A stretch of 63,223 nt of DNA from DATMTS01 sp035564555 (GTDB lineage Bacteria > Actinomycetota > Actinomycetes > Actinomycetales > Microbacteriaceae). Both the position numbers and the translations under genes were made by a program. The first letter of the stretch is position 1; each line of letters starts with the position of its first letter. This document shows, in pieces, positions 17,246-24,952 of the stretch. The stretch spans positions 1-63,223 of the forward strand of contig DATMTS010000018.1 of NCBI GenBank assembly GCA_035564555.1, written 5' to 3'. Below the pieces are notes generated by a model. It worked only from the letters and a program-made list of their open reading frames with translations, was not told the origin of the DNA and did not search any database.

Positions 17246-18561
17246 CAACGCACCGAGGAGGTGAGCTCGACGGTCTGGGCCGGCTGACCGAACGGGCCGA
17301 GCCCCGGGTAGAGCGGGAACTCCGCGGTCAACGCGCTCACGCGGGCACGCAGCGCCCGGATGTCGGCGCCCGGGCGCAACGCGAGCGCGATCACGTCGGC
17401 CACCTCGGTGAACTCGGTGTCGCCGAATCCGCGCGTGGCGAGCGCCGGCGTGCCGATGCGCAGACCGCTGGTGACCATCGGAGGTCGGGGGTCGAACGGC
17501 ACCGCGTTGCGGTTGACGGTGATGCCCACCTCGTGCAGCACGTCTTCGGCCTGCTGACCATCGAGCTCAGAGGTGCGCAGGTCTGCGAGCACGAGGTGCA
17601 CATCGGTGCCGCCGGTCAGCACGTCGACGCCGGCGGCGCGCGAGTCGTCTGCGGTCAGCCGGGATGCCAGGATCTGCGCTCCGCGCACGGTACGCTCCTG
17701 ACGGTCTGCGAACTCCGGCGTGCCGGCGAGCTTGAACGCGGTCGCCTTGGCGGCGATCACGTGCATCAGCGGCCCGCCCTGCTGACCAGGGAAGACGTTG
17801 GAGTTGAGCTTCTTCGCCAGCTGCATGTCGCGGGAGAGAATGAAGCCGGAACGCGGGCCGCCGATCGTCTTGTGCACGGTGGAGGAGACGACGTCGGCGT
17901 AGGGCACGGGAGACGGGTGCAGCCCGGCCGCGACCAGTCCGGCGAAGTGCGCCATGTCCACCCAGAGCTTCGCGCCGACCTCGTCGGCGATCTCGCGGAA
18001 CGCCGCGAAGTCGAGCTGGCGCGGGTATGCGGACCAGCCGGCGATGATGACCTGCGGCTTGTGCTCGAGCGCCTTGTCACGCACCACGTCCATGTCGACC
18101 AGGAAGGTCTCGGGGTCGACGCCGTAGCTCACGGCGTTGTACAGCTTGCCGCTGAAGTTGAGCTTCATGCCGTGCGTGAGGTGGCCGCCGTGGGCGAGCT
18201 CGAGGCCGAGGATGGTGTCGCCCGGCGTCGCGATCGCCGAAAGCACGGCGGCGTTGGCCGTGGCACCCGAATGCGGCTGCACGTTGGCGTACTCGGCGCC
18301 GAACAGACTCTTGGCCCGCTCGATGGCGAGCGATTCGGCGATATCCACGAACTCGCATCCGCCGTAGTACCGACGGCCGGGGTAGCCCTCCGCGTACTTG
18401 TTGGTGAGCACCGAGCCCTGCGACTCGAGCACGGCACGCGGAACGAAGTTCTCGCTCGCGATCATCTCGAGGTAATCGCGCTGGCGGCCGAGCTCCTGCT
18501 CGAGCACGGCTGCGATCTCGGGGTCGACCTCGGCGAGCGGGGCGTTGAAAGTATCGGTCAT
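17245..18561 (-). CDS. glyA: Serine hydroxymethyltransferase
   Basis: PLP enzyme converting serine and THF to glycine and 5,10-methylene-THF, 438 residues. Family motifs: LEMIASENFVPRAVLE, NKYAEGYPGRRYYGG, MDVV and the PLP-lysine motif VVSSTVHKTIGGPRSG near residue 230. The ATG at 18561 is preceded by AAGGAG (18568-18573 on the minus strand) with six bases between, which fixes the start. It is first in the glyA-folD operon and lies about 50 bases after a ZTP riboswitch, so it should respond to ZTP, the signal of 10-formyl-THF shortage. Confidence 0.98.
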   Translation of the reverse strand: MTDTFNAPLAEVDPEIAAVLEQELGRQRDYLEMIASENFVPRAVLESQGSVLTNKYAEGYPGRRYYGGCEFVDIAESLAIERAKSLFGAEYANVQPHSGATANAAVLSAIATPGDTILGLELAHGGHLTHGMKLNFSGKLYNAVSYGVDPETFLVDMDVVRDKALEHKPQVIIAGWSAYPRQLDFAAFREIADEVGAKLWVDMAHFAGLVAAGLHPSPVPYADVVSSTVHKTIGGPRSGFILSRDMQLAKKLNSNVFPGQQGGPLMHVIAAKATAFKLAGTPEFADRQERTVRGAQILASRLTADDSRAAGVDVLTGGTDVHLVLADLRTSELDGQQAEDVLHEVGITVNRNAVPFDPRPPMVTSGLRIGTPALATRGFGDTEFTEVADVIALALRPGADIRALRARVSALTAEFPLYPGLGPFGQPAQTVELTSSVR

Positions 18562-18584
18562 CACTGGCTCCTTTTCTAGACAGG

Positions 18585-18732
18585 GACGGATGTGGTGGTG
18601 TTCCGTCGGCCCAGGCGTGCGGCCGAATCCGCTCCAATGTCTGAAGGGTCGCTCCCCGATGGTGACCATCTGAGTCGGTGCCGGTCTCGGACAGAGAGAT
18701 CGGCGCCCGTCTATACGCCAGTTGCGACCCCC
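18585..18732 (-). promoter_or_regulatory. ZTP riboswitch (pfl motif) controlling glyA-folD
   Basis: Reading the minus strand, GGGTCG (18730-18725) pairs with CGACCC (18651-18646) as P1. It is followed by AACTGGCG and preceded on the 3' side by GGGGAGCG (18657-18650). The second conserved domain CGCCTGGGC is at 18617-18609, able to form the pseudoknot with CTGGCG. These three blocks in this order are the published hallmark of the ZTP/pfl riboswitch, known upstream of glyA, folD and purH. A hairpin GACGGA/TCCGTC (18607-18602 with 18590-18585) lies between aptamer and ribosome binding site. No T-run terminator is seen, so translational control is likelier. Confidence 0.93.
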
Positions 18733-18734
18733 AT

Positions 18735-18740
18735 AGCTTA
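18735..18740 (-). promoter_or_regulatory. -10 box for the glyA-folD riboswitch transcript
   Basis: TAAGCT on the minus strand, placed so transcription would begin at about 18728-18730, exactly at the first paired base of the aptamer. The -35 region is not a clear match. Confidence 0.5.
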
Positions 18741-18794
18741 CCAGCGGATGCCGTCGGCACGAGCCCGTGCCTTTCGCGCCGGGCTGCAGTAGGA

Positions 18795-18820
18795 TGATTG
18801 GAATCGAGTAGTTCCAATCA
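18795..18820. promoter_or_regulatory. Operator-like perfect inverted repeat of the SIS/ROK/PfkB operon
   Basis: TGATTGGAA (18795-18803) and TTCCAATCA (18812-18820) are perfect 9-base arms around an 8-base spacer. TTGGAA at 18798-18803 can serve as a -35 box with TAAACG at 18821-18826 as a poor -10 after 17 bases, so the repeat would cover the promoter. The site is 56 bases before the first gene. The operon's own DeoR protein (22609-23394) is the natural candidate ligand. Confidence 0.7.
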
Positions 18821-18875
18821 TAAACGATCACTTGGTCGCCCCTCGCTCGCTCACTGGACCTTTGGAGAAAACCCG

Positions 18876-19784
18876 ATGGCATCCGTCGACAACGCCGCCA
18901 CGGAGCCGGGAGGCCGGATGGCCGCCGAGCTCGCGTCCCAACCGGCCCTATGGGAACGCGCCGCCACCTTGGCGTCGGAACGGGCGGTGCTGCCCTCGGC
19001 AGGGGAACGCGTAGCGGTGGTGGGCTGCGGCACATCGTGGTTCATGGCACAGGCCTACGCGAGCCTCCGCGAGCGCGGCGGCCGCGGAGAGACCGACGCG
19101 TTCGCCGCATCGGAGGCATTCACCGATCGCGGCTACGACGCCGTGCTGGCCATCACCCGATCGGGAACGACGACGGAGGTGCTCGAACTGCTGGACGCCG
19201 TGCGCGGCAGGGTGCGGACCATCGGGATCGTCGGAGACCCGCACACCCCGCTCGTCGACCTGGTCGACGACGTCATCGCGTTGCCGTTCGCCGACGAGCG
19301 GTCGGTCGTGCAGACACGCTTCGCCACCACCGCGCTTGCCTTCCTGCGCGCATCACTGGGCGAAGACCTCTCCGCCGTGATCGGCGAAGGCCGCGAGGCG
19401 CTCGCCGCGCCGCTCGACGACGCGCTGATCGAAGCGGAACAGTACACGTTCCTCGGGGCGGGCTGGACGGTCGGCGTGGCCCATGAGGCCGCGTTGAAGA
19501 TGCGCGAAGCATCCCAGTCGTGGACGGAGTCGTACCCCGCCAAGGAGTACCGGCACGGTCCGATCGCGATCGCCGCGCCGAATCGCGTGACGTGGATGTT
19601 CGGCGATCCGCCGGCGGGACTGGCGGACGACACACGCGCGACGGGGGTCCGCTTCGAACATCGCGCCGTCGACGGCATGGCCGACCTGATCCGCGCACAG
19701 CGCGTCGCCCTGGAACGCGCCAGGCGAGCAGGGCTCGACCCCGACCGGCCACGCAACCTCACCCGCTCCGTCATCCTGGACTGA
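18876..19784 (+). CDS. SIS-domain sugar isomerase/deaminase (AgaS- or GlmS-C-like)
   Basis: A 302-residue protein with two tandem SIS phosphosugar-binding domains, as in the isomerase half of GlmS. The first SIS loop is VVGCGTSWFMA and the second phosphate loop ITRSGTTTE. In the second domain EASQSWTESYPAKEYRHGP carries the conserved Glu and Lys/His pattern of GlmS/AgaS proteins. With kinase and aldolase genes next to it, deamination or isomerisation of an amino-sugar 6-phosphate (for example galactosamine 6-phosphate) is inferred. It is shorter than classical AgaS (about 380). GGAG at 18864-18867 supports the ATG at 18876. First gene of the five-gene operon. Confidence 0.85.
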   Translation: MASVDNAATEPGGRMAAELASQPALWERAATLASERAVLPSAGERVAVVGCGTSWFMAQAYASLRERGGRGETDAFAASEAFTDRGYDAVLAITRSGTTTEVLELLDAVRGRVRTIGIVGDPHTPLVDLVDDVIALPFADERSVVQTRFATTALAFLRASLGEDLSAVIGEGREALAAPLDDALIEAEQYTFLGAGWTVGVAHEAALKMREASQSWTESYPAKEYRHGPIAIAAPNRVTWMFGDPPAGLADDTRATGVRFEHRAVDGMADLIRAQRVALERARRAGLDPDRPRNLTRSVILD

Positions 19785-19786
19785 TC

Positions 19787-20743
19787 GTGAACACCGCATC
19801 CACGCCGCCCGCTGCGACGCTGCTCGGAGCCGGCCCCGCGGTCCTGGCGTTCGACGTCGGAGGCACCGACATGAAGGCGGCACTCGTCGACGAGGCGGGT
19901 GCGCTTCGCGAGGTGAGGCGCGTCGCCACCCCGCTCGACGGCGAACGCACGGGGGAACGCGTTCTGCAGCGCGCCGCCGAGCTGGCAGCCGAATTCGGCA
20001 TGCGCAATCCGCGACTCGCCCCGCGCGCGGCCGGTCTGCTCGTGCCGGGCCAGGTCGACGACGAAGCCGGCATCGGAGTCTTCGCCGAGAACCTGGGCTG
20101 GCGCGACTTTCCGTTCCGGGATCGCGCCAGGGACCTGCTGGGCATGCCGGTCTCATTCAGCCATGACGTGCGCGGGGCCGGCGAAGCCGAGCATCGACTG
20201 GGTGCTGCAGCCGGGTTCGACGATGTGGTGGTCGCCGTGATCGGAACCGGTATCGCGGCCGCGGTCTTCGTGCAGAACCGGCTGTACACCGGCGGCGGTC
20301 TGGCCGGCGAGATCGGACACGACAAGGTCGCCGACGGCCCGGAGTGCGCCTGCGGCGGCCACGGCTGCCTGGAGTCCGTCGCTTCCGCGGCCGCGATAGC
20401 GCGCCGATACAGCGCGAAGACCGGCATCCACGTCGCCGGCGCCGAAGACGTGCTCCGACGCATGCGCGCGGGCGACGCGAATGCGGCGTGGGTGTGGGAG
20501 GACGCGCTCGACGCGCTCGCCCTCGGCCTTTCGCACACGGTCGCGCTGCTCGCGCCGCAGGCGATCGTGATCGGTGGCGGACTGTCACTGGCCGGCGACG
20601 CCCTGTTCGTTCCCTTGCGGGAACGGCTCGAGCGCATCCTGACCTTTCATCGCCGGCCCCGGGTGATCCCCGCCAGCATCGGTGCCGACGCCGGCCTGAT
20701 CGGCGCGGCGCTGCGGGCGCGCGACGCGGTGGTGAGCTCATGA
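19787..20743 (+). CDS. ROK-family sugar kinase
   Basis: A 318-residue ROK kinase without a DNA-binding domain. The ATP phosphate-binding motif is AFDVGGTDMKAALV near residue 24. The ROK zinc motif CACGGHGCLE (CxCGxxGCxE) near residue 190 and the preceding GEIGHDKV with catalytic-region residues are intact. VIGTGIAAAV is also typical. It probably phosphorylates a hexose or N-acetylhexosamine feeding the same pathway. GTG at 19787 follows the SIS stop after two bases. Its stop overlaps the PfkB ATG. Confidence 0.88.
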   Translation: MNTASTPPAATLLGAGPAVLAFDVGGTDMKAALVDEAGALREVRRVATPLDGERTGERVLQRAAELAAEFGMRNPRLAPRAAGLLVPGQVDDEAGIGVFAENLGWRDFPFRDRARDLLGMPVSFSHDVRGAGEAEHRLGAAAGFDDVVVAVIGTGIAAAVFVQNRLYTGGGLAGEIGHDKVADGPECACGGHGCLESVASAAAIARRYSAKTGIHVAGAEDVLRRMRAGDANAAWVWEDALDALALGLSHTVALLAPQAIVIGGGLSLAGDALFVPLRERLERILTFHRRPRVIPASIGADAGLIGAALRARDAVVSS

Positions 20744-21729
20744 TCGTCACGGTGACGCCCAACCCGGCCATCGACCTGACCTACCACGTCGACGCGTTCC
20801 GGGCCGGCGAGAGCCTTCGCGTCGATGGTGCCGGGATGCGAGCCGGCGGCAAGGGCGTCAACGTCGCACGGGTGGTCGCCGGATTCGGCGAGCCGGTGCT
20901 GGCCATCGCCACAGCCGGCGGCGCCTCCGGTCGTGAGTTCGCCGACGACCTGCAGTCCTCCGGCATCGCCCACCGGCTGGTTCCGGTCACCTCCTCCACC
21001 CGACGCACCGTCGCCATCCTCGACCGCACCAGCGGCGCGACGACGATCCTGAACGAACGGGGCGGCCCCCTCTCGGATGCCGAATGCGATGCGCTGGCTG
21101 CGGCCGCACGCGAAGCGCTGCTCGGATACCGCCGCGGCGAACCCGGGCACGACGACCGCGTCCTCGACGACCGCGTCCTCGACGACCGGTACGGCGACCG
21201 GCCGGCATGCCTGGTCGTCTCCGGCAGCCTGCCGCCCGGGATGCCCGACACGTTCTGCGCCGACCTGGTGCGCTTCGCGCACGAAGCCGGAGTGCCCGCC
21301 GTGGTCGACGCGGTGGGCGCCGCGCTCCTCGCCGCGGCGAGCGCGGGAGCGGATGTCGTCAAGCCGAACAGTGCCGAGCTTTCGCTGACGACAGGCGTCA
21401 CCGACCCGATCGCCGGAGCCCGGATCCTGCTCGAGCACGGCGCCGGCCTCGCCCTGGTCTCACTCGGCGCGGACGGGATGCTCGCCGTCACCCCCGAGAA
21501 GGCTCTGCATGCCCGACTGCCGCAGCCGTTGGAGGGCAACCCGACCGGCGCCGGGGATGCCGCGGTAGCGGCCGTCGCCGTGCACCTGGCGCAGGGCGAC
21601 GAAGACCTGATCGCCATGCTCGAGCGCGCCACGGCCTGGTCGGCCGCCGCCGTGCTGCGGCCCCTCGCCGGGGAGATCGCGGATGGCGCGGCACAGCTCC
21701 AACACCTCGTCACAACCACCGACGCGTGA
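20740..21729 (+). CDS. PfkB-family sugar-phosphate kinase (1-phosphofructokinase/tagatose-6-phosphate kinase type)
   Basis: A 329-residue ribokinase-fold kinase of the FruK/LacC subfamily: it starts MIVTVTPNPAIDLTYHV, has AGGKGVNVARV, NERGGP, VVSGSLPPG, VKPNSAEL and the catalytic anion-hole motif NPTGAGDA. With an aldolase directly downstream the likely substrate is tagatose 6-phosphate or fructose 1-phosphate. An insertion at residues 136-150 is built from a 15-bp tandem repeat (21151-21189, encoding DDRVL units) not expected in the family. The ATG overlaps the ROK stop by four bases. Confidence 0.88.
   Translation: MIVTVTPNPAIDLTYHVDAFRAGESLRVDGAGMRAGGKGVNVARVVAGFGEPVLAIATAGGASGREFADDLQSSGIAHRLVPVTSSTRRTVAILDRTSGATTILNERGGPLSDAECDALAAAAREALLGYRRGEPGHDDRVLDDRVLDDRYGDRPACLVVSGSLPPGMPDTFCADLVRFAHEAGVPAVVDAVGAALLAAASAGADVVKPNSAELSLTTGVTDPIAGARILLEHGAGLALVSLGADGMLAVTPEKALHARLPQPLEGNPTGAGDAAVAAVAVHLAQGDEDLIAMLERATAWSAAAVLRPLAGEIADGAAQLQHLVTTTDA
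21151..21189. repeat. 15-bp tandem repeat inside the PfkB kinase gene
   Basis: GACGACCGCGTCCTC occurs at 21151-21165 and 21166-21180, and its first nine bases are repeated with the last base matching at 21181-21189. The unit is a multiple of three and adds acidic DDRVL repeats to a surface loop, so copy changes would keep the frame. Confidence 0.8.
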
Positions 21730-21760
21730 ACTTCGCCGCCGGCCGTCAGGAGAAACCACC

Positions 21761-22612
21761 ATGCCGCTCACCTCGACCGCGCAGCTGGTCGCAGCCGCGT
21801 CCGCGACCCATTCCGGCATCGGCGCATTCAATGTCATCCATCTCGAGACCGCCGAGGCCATCGCTGCGGCCGCCGAACGCGCCGACCTGCCGGTGATCCT
21901 GCAGATCTCGCACAACTGCGTGAACTACCACGGCGGCCTGGAGCCGATCGCGACGGCCTGCCTGCGCCTCGCGCACGCCTCGGCGGCGCCGATCGCGGTT
22001 CACCTCGACCACGCCGAAGACGAGCGCCTCGCCCGGCAGGCGGTCGACCTCGGCTTCGGCTCCGTCATGTTCGACGCGGCCCGCCTCGACTACGACGACA
22101 ACGTGGATGCCACGGTGCGGGTGGTCGAGTACGCGCACGCGAACGACGTCTTCGTCGAAGCGGAACTCGGGCAGATCGGCGGCAAGGACGGCGCACACGC
22201 CCCCGGGGTGCGTACCGACCCGCACGAGGCGACGCGGTTCGTCTCCGACACCGGGGTGGATGCGCTGGCCGTAGCCGTCGGCTCCTCGCACGCGATGACG
22301 CAGCGGCTGGCATCGCTCGACCTGGAGCTGATCGCCCGGTTGCGCGCCGCGCTGGCCGTGCCACTCGTGCTGCACGGGTCATCCGGAGTCTCGGACGATC
22401 AGCTCGTGGCAGCGATCGCGGCCGGCATGACCAAGATCAACGTCTCGACACATTTGAACGGCTTCTTCACCGGTGCGGTGCGCGCCTACCTTCACGAATA
22501 TCCGTCGGTGGTCGACTCTCGCCGCTACGTGGCGGCGGGGCGAGATGCCCTGGGTGCCGAGGCCGGGCGGCTGCTGCGCCTGTTCGCGCCGGGCATCGGG
22601 AGGAGACCGTGA
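21761..22612 (+). CDS. Class II fructose/tagatose-bisphosphate aldolase family protein
   Basis: A 283-residue zinc aldolase of the GatY/KbaY/FbaA family, which cleaves ketose bisphosphates into DHAP and glyceraldehyde 3-phosphate. Candidate zinc and catalytic residues: His/Asp in VHLDHAEDE (about residue 80), Glu in VEAELGQIGGKDG, His in AVAVGSSH and LVLHGSSGVSDD, and phosphate binding in GMTKINVSTHLN. Its context, after a tagatose-6-phosphate-type kinase and a SIS deaminase, suggests tagatose 1,6-bisphosphate. AGGAG at 21748-21752 lies eight bases before the ATG. Confidence 0.9.
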   Translation: MPLTSTAQLVAAASATHSGIGAFNVIHLETAEAIAAAAERADLPVILQISHNCVNYHGGLEPIATACLRLAHASAAPIAVHLDHAEDERLARQAVDLGFGSVMFDAARLDYDDNVDATVRVVEYAHANDVFVEAELGQIGGKDGAHAPGVRTDPHEATRFVSDTGVDALAVAVGSSHAMTQRLASLDLELIARLRAALAVPLVLHGSSGVSDDQLVAAIAAGMTKINVSTHLNGFFTGAVRAYLHEYPSVVDSRRYVAAGRDALGAEAGRLLRLFAPGIGRRP

Positions 22613-23394
22613 ACCGCGCAGAACGGATGAACGCCTTGCTCGATCTGCTCGCCGAGACCGGGCGCATCGAGGTCGACGACATCGTCGGGAAGCTGAACGT
22701 GTCGGCCGCCACGGCGCGCCGCGACCTCGATTCGCTCGCCGCCCAGCAACTGCTCACCCGCACCAGGGGCGGAGCGATCGGACAGTCGGTGGCGTATGAC
22801 CTGCCGATCCGATACAAGAAGGAGCAGCACGCGCCGGAGAAGCAGCGGATCGCCCAGGCGGCGAGCACGCTGGTCCGCCGCGGCGACGTGGTCGGCCTGT
22901 GCGGCGGCACCACGAGCACAGCGGTCGCGACCGCGCTGGGAACGCGAGCCGACCTGGCCGAACCGTCGCCACACCCCACGCTGACCGTGGTGACGAACGC
23001 CATCAACATCGCCGCTCAACTCGTGATGCGACCCCAGATCAAGACAGTCGTGACGGGAGGCGTGGTGCACCCGCGCTCCTACGAGCTGGTCGGCCCGTAC
23101 AGCGACATCGTGCTCGAGCAGATCACGCTCGATGTCGCATTCGTCGGCGTGAACGGCATCGATGCGGCGTTCGGCGCGACCGTGCACGACGAACGCGAGG
23201 CTGCCGTCAACACGCTGATGGCGCGGCGTGCCGGACGAGCCGTGATCGTCGCCGACTCGAGCAAGATCGGGCGGCGCGCGTTCGCCACCCTCGGCGAAGC
23301 ACACCTGTTCGACACGCTGATCACCGACGACAGGGTCACGCAGGAGCAGTTGCGCGCCTTCGCTGATGCGGGTCTGCGCGTCATCGTCGCCTGA
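22609..23394 (+). CDS. DeoR-family transcriptional repressor of the amino-sugar operon
   Basis: A 261-residue DeoR protein. The N-terminal helix-turn-helix region is ERMNALLDLLAETGRIEVDD followed by LNVSAATARRDLDSL, with TRTRGGAI at its end. The effector domain has GLCGGTTSTAVATAL, VVTNAINIA and VIVADSSKIGRRAF, as in repressors sensing a phosphorylated sugar. GTG at 22609 overlaps the aldolase stop (GTGA). As last gene of the operon it probably autoregulates through the inverted repeat at 18795-18820. Confidence 0.92.
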   Translation: MNRAERMNALLDLLAETGRIEVDDIVGKLNVSAATARRDLDSLAAQQLLTRTRGGAIGQSVAYDLPIRYKKEQHAPEKQRIAQAASTLVRRGDVVGLCGGTTSTAVATALGTRADLAEPSPHPTLTVVTNAINIAAQLVMRPQIKTVVTGGVVHPRSYELVGPYSDIVLEQITLDVAFVGVNGIDAAFGATVHDEREAAVNTLMARRAGRAVIVADSSKIGRRAFATLGEAHLFDTLITDDRVTQEQLRAFADAGLRVIVA

Positions 23395-23425
23395 GGGGAG
23401 CGGCCCACACAGCTACTCTTTGCGC

Positions 23426-24706
23426 ATGCCGAACATCGGATTCCGCTCCGACCTGCTGCGTCCCGCAACAGGCGACGAATCGCATCGCGTGACCTACATG
23501 GAGTTGTTCTTCGACCTCGTGTTCGTGTTCGCAATCACCCAGGTCTCGCACCTCCTGATCCACCACCAGTCCGGAGCCTCGTTCGTGCACGCGATCATGC
23601 TCGGCGTCGTCGTCTGGTGGGCGTGGGTGTACACGACCTGGGCGGCCAGCTGGCTCGACCCGGAGCGCGGGCCGGTGCGCGGGCTCTTCATCCTGCTGAT
23701 GCTGCTCGGGTTGCTGGTCTCCAGCGCCATCCCGCAGGCGTTCGGCGATCACGCCCTGTTGTTCGCATGTGCGCTGGTCGCCATGCACCTTTCACGCAGC
23801 GTCTTCACGATCTTCGCGTTCGCACGCAGGCAACCGGCCCACGCCGTGAACTTCGTGCGGATCAGCGTGTGGCATGTCGTCGGGGGCGCCGGCTGGATCG
23901 CCGGCGCCCTGCTGCCAGACGAGGTGCGACTCTGGGTCTGGCTGCTTGCATTCGCGATCGATCTGATCGGGCCGCGCGCGATGTACTACACGCCGGGGCT
24001 CGGCGCATCCGCGGTGGATACCTGGAACGTCTCCGGCGAGCACATGGCCGAACGGGTGAGCCTGTTCCTGATCGTCGCCCTCGGTGAATCCATCGTGGTC
24101 ACCGGCTCGACCTTCAGCACGGACCGCTTGACCTGGGTGACGTTCACCGCGTTCCTCGCGGCCTTCGTCGGAGCGGTACTGATGTGGCTGCTCTACTTCA
24201 ACCACAACCAGCGCGGCGGCAGCGAGTACATCAGCCAGGCCGACGAAAGGGGCATGATCGCGCAGACCGCGTTCACCTACATCCCGATCCTGTTCGTGCT
24301 CGGCATCGTCATGTCCGCCGTGGGCGACGGACTCGTGCTGGCGAACCCGACGGGTTCGACAGGTCTCTGGACCGCGGGGATCGTCACCGGCTCGTTCTGC
24401 GTCTATCTGATCGGCAACGCGCTTTTCACCCGCGCGGTCGGCGGACCGTGGCTGACCGCGCACTTCGTGGCGGCCGTCGCACTGGTCGCGCTGTTCGCGC
24501 TGCATCCGCTGGTGTCGCCGCTGGCCCTCAGCTGGATCGCGAACGGAGTGCTGCTGAGTGTCGCCGTGGTGGATGAGCGAAACCACCGTGGCCACCGCCA
24601 GGGTGCCGTCGACAAGACGGGTCCGGATGCTCCCCCCGAGGCATCCGGACCCGTTCCGATCACCCGCCGGACCCCCTGGCGGGTTCACCGACCCGATGAC
24701 CGCTAG
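23426..24706 (+). CDS. Low temperature requirement protein A (LtrA) family membrane protein
   Basis: A 426-residue integral membrane protein with about eleven hydrophobic segments. The LtrA signature YMELFFDLVFVFAITQVSH is near residue 25, and ERVSLFLIVALGESIVVTG is the second conserved block. The family's biochemical role is not established; it was named for a Listeria gene needed for growth in the cold. The C-terminal 45 residues are hydrophilic. TACTCT at 23414-23419 ends six bases before the ATG, suggesting leaderless expression. Confidence 0.93.
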   Translation: MPNIGFRSDLLRPATGDESHRVTYMELFFDLVFVFAITQVSHLLIHHQSGASFVHAIMLGVVVWWAWVYTTWAASWLDPERGPVRGLFILLMLLGLLVSSAIPQAFGDHALLFACALVAMHLSRSVFTIFAFARRQPAHAVNFVRISVWHVVGGAGWIAGALLPDEVRLWVWLLAFAIDLIGPRAMYYTPGLGASAVDTWNVSGEHMAERVSLFLIVALGESIVVTGSTFSTDRLTWVTFTAFLAAFVGAVLMWLLYFNHNQRGGSEYISQADERGMIAQTAFTYIPILFVLGIVMSAVGDGLVLANPTGSTGLWTAGIVTGSFCVYLIGNALFTRAVGGPWLTAHFVAAVALVALFALHPLVSPLALSWIANGVLLSVAVVDERNHRGHRQGAVDKTGPDAPPEASGPVPITRRTPWRVHRPDDR

Positions 24707-24712
24707 GGTCGG
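24688..24712 (+). terminator. Short hairpin overlapping the ltrA stop
   Basis: CCGACCC (24688-24694) pairs with GGGTCGG (24706-24712) around an 11-base loop that includes the end of the gene. No T-run. The rest of the 246-base gap to the sigma-fusion gene must hold that gene's promoter, but I cannot identify it with confidence. Confidence 0.35.
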
Positions 24713-24952
24713 CCATCGGGGTTCGCGCCGCATCGTGTGCCGAATGAAGTGCATGCGAACGCTCGGGTCACCCTGAGAGAGGCCGGACCGCCGCGGTTAT
24801 GACGCGGGTCTGCGCCTTTTTCGAGAGAATTGTGAACCGACCGGGAATCGCGCAGAATCAAGCGGGAGACCCGTCATAGTCGAACTCGCCCCGCGTCACT
24901 CCATCAGGAGCCGCATCCCGCTGCCCGCAACACCTGAGGGAGTCACCCCGTC

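Noticed and set aside
18562..18740. Glycine, SAM or THF riboswitch as alternatives for the glyA leader
   Set aside because: The conserved GGGTCG-AACTGGCG, GGGGAGCG and CGCCTGGGC blocks fit the ZTP motif; none of the other classes' conserved cores are seen.
24786..24880. ECF-type autoregulated promoter before the sigma-fusion gene
   Set aside because: GGAATC and CCGTCAT are both present but the spacing (over 20 bases) is too long for a typical ECF promoter.
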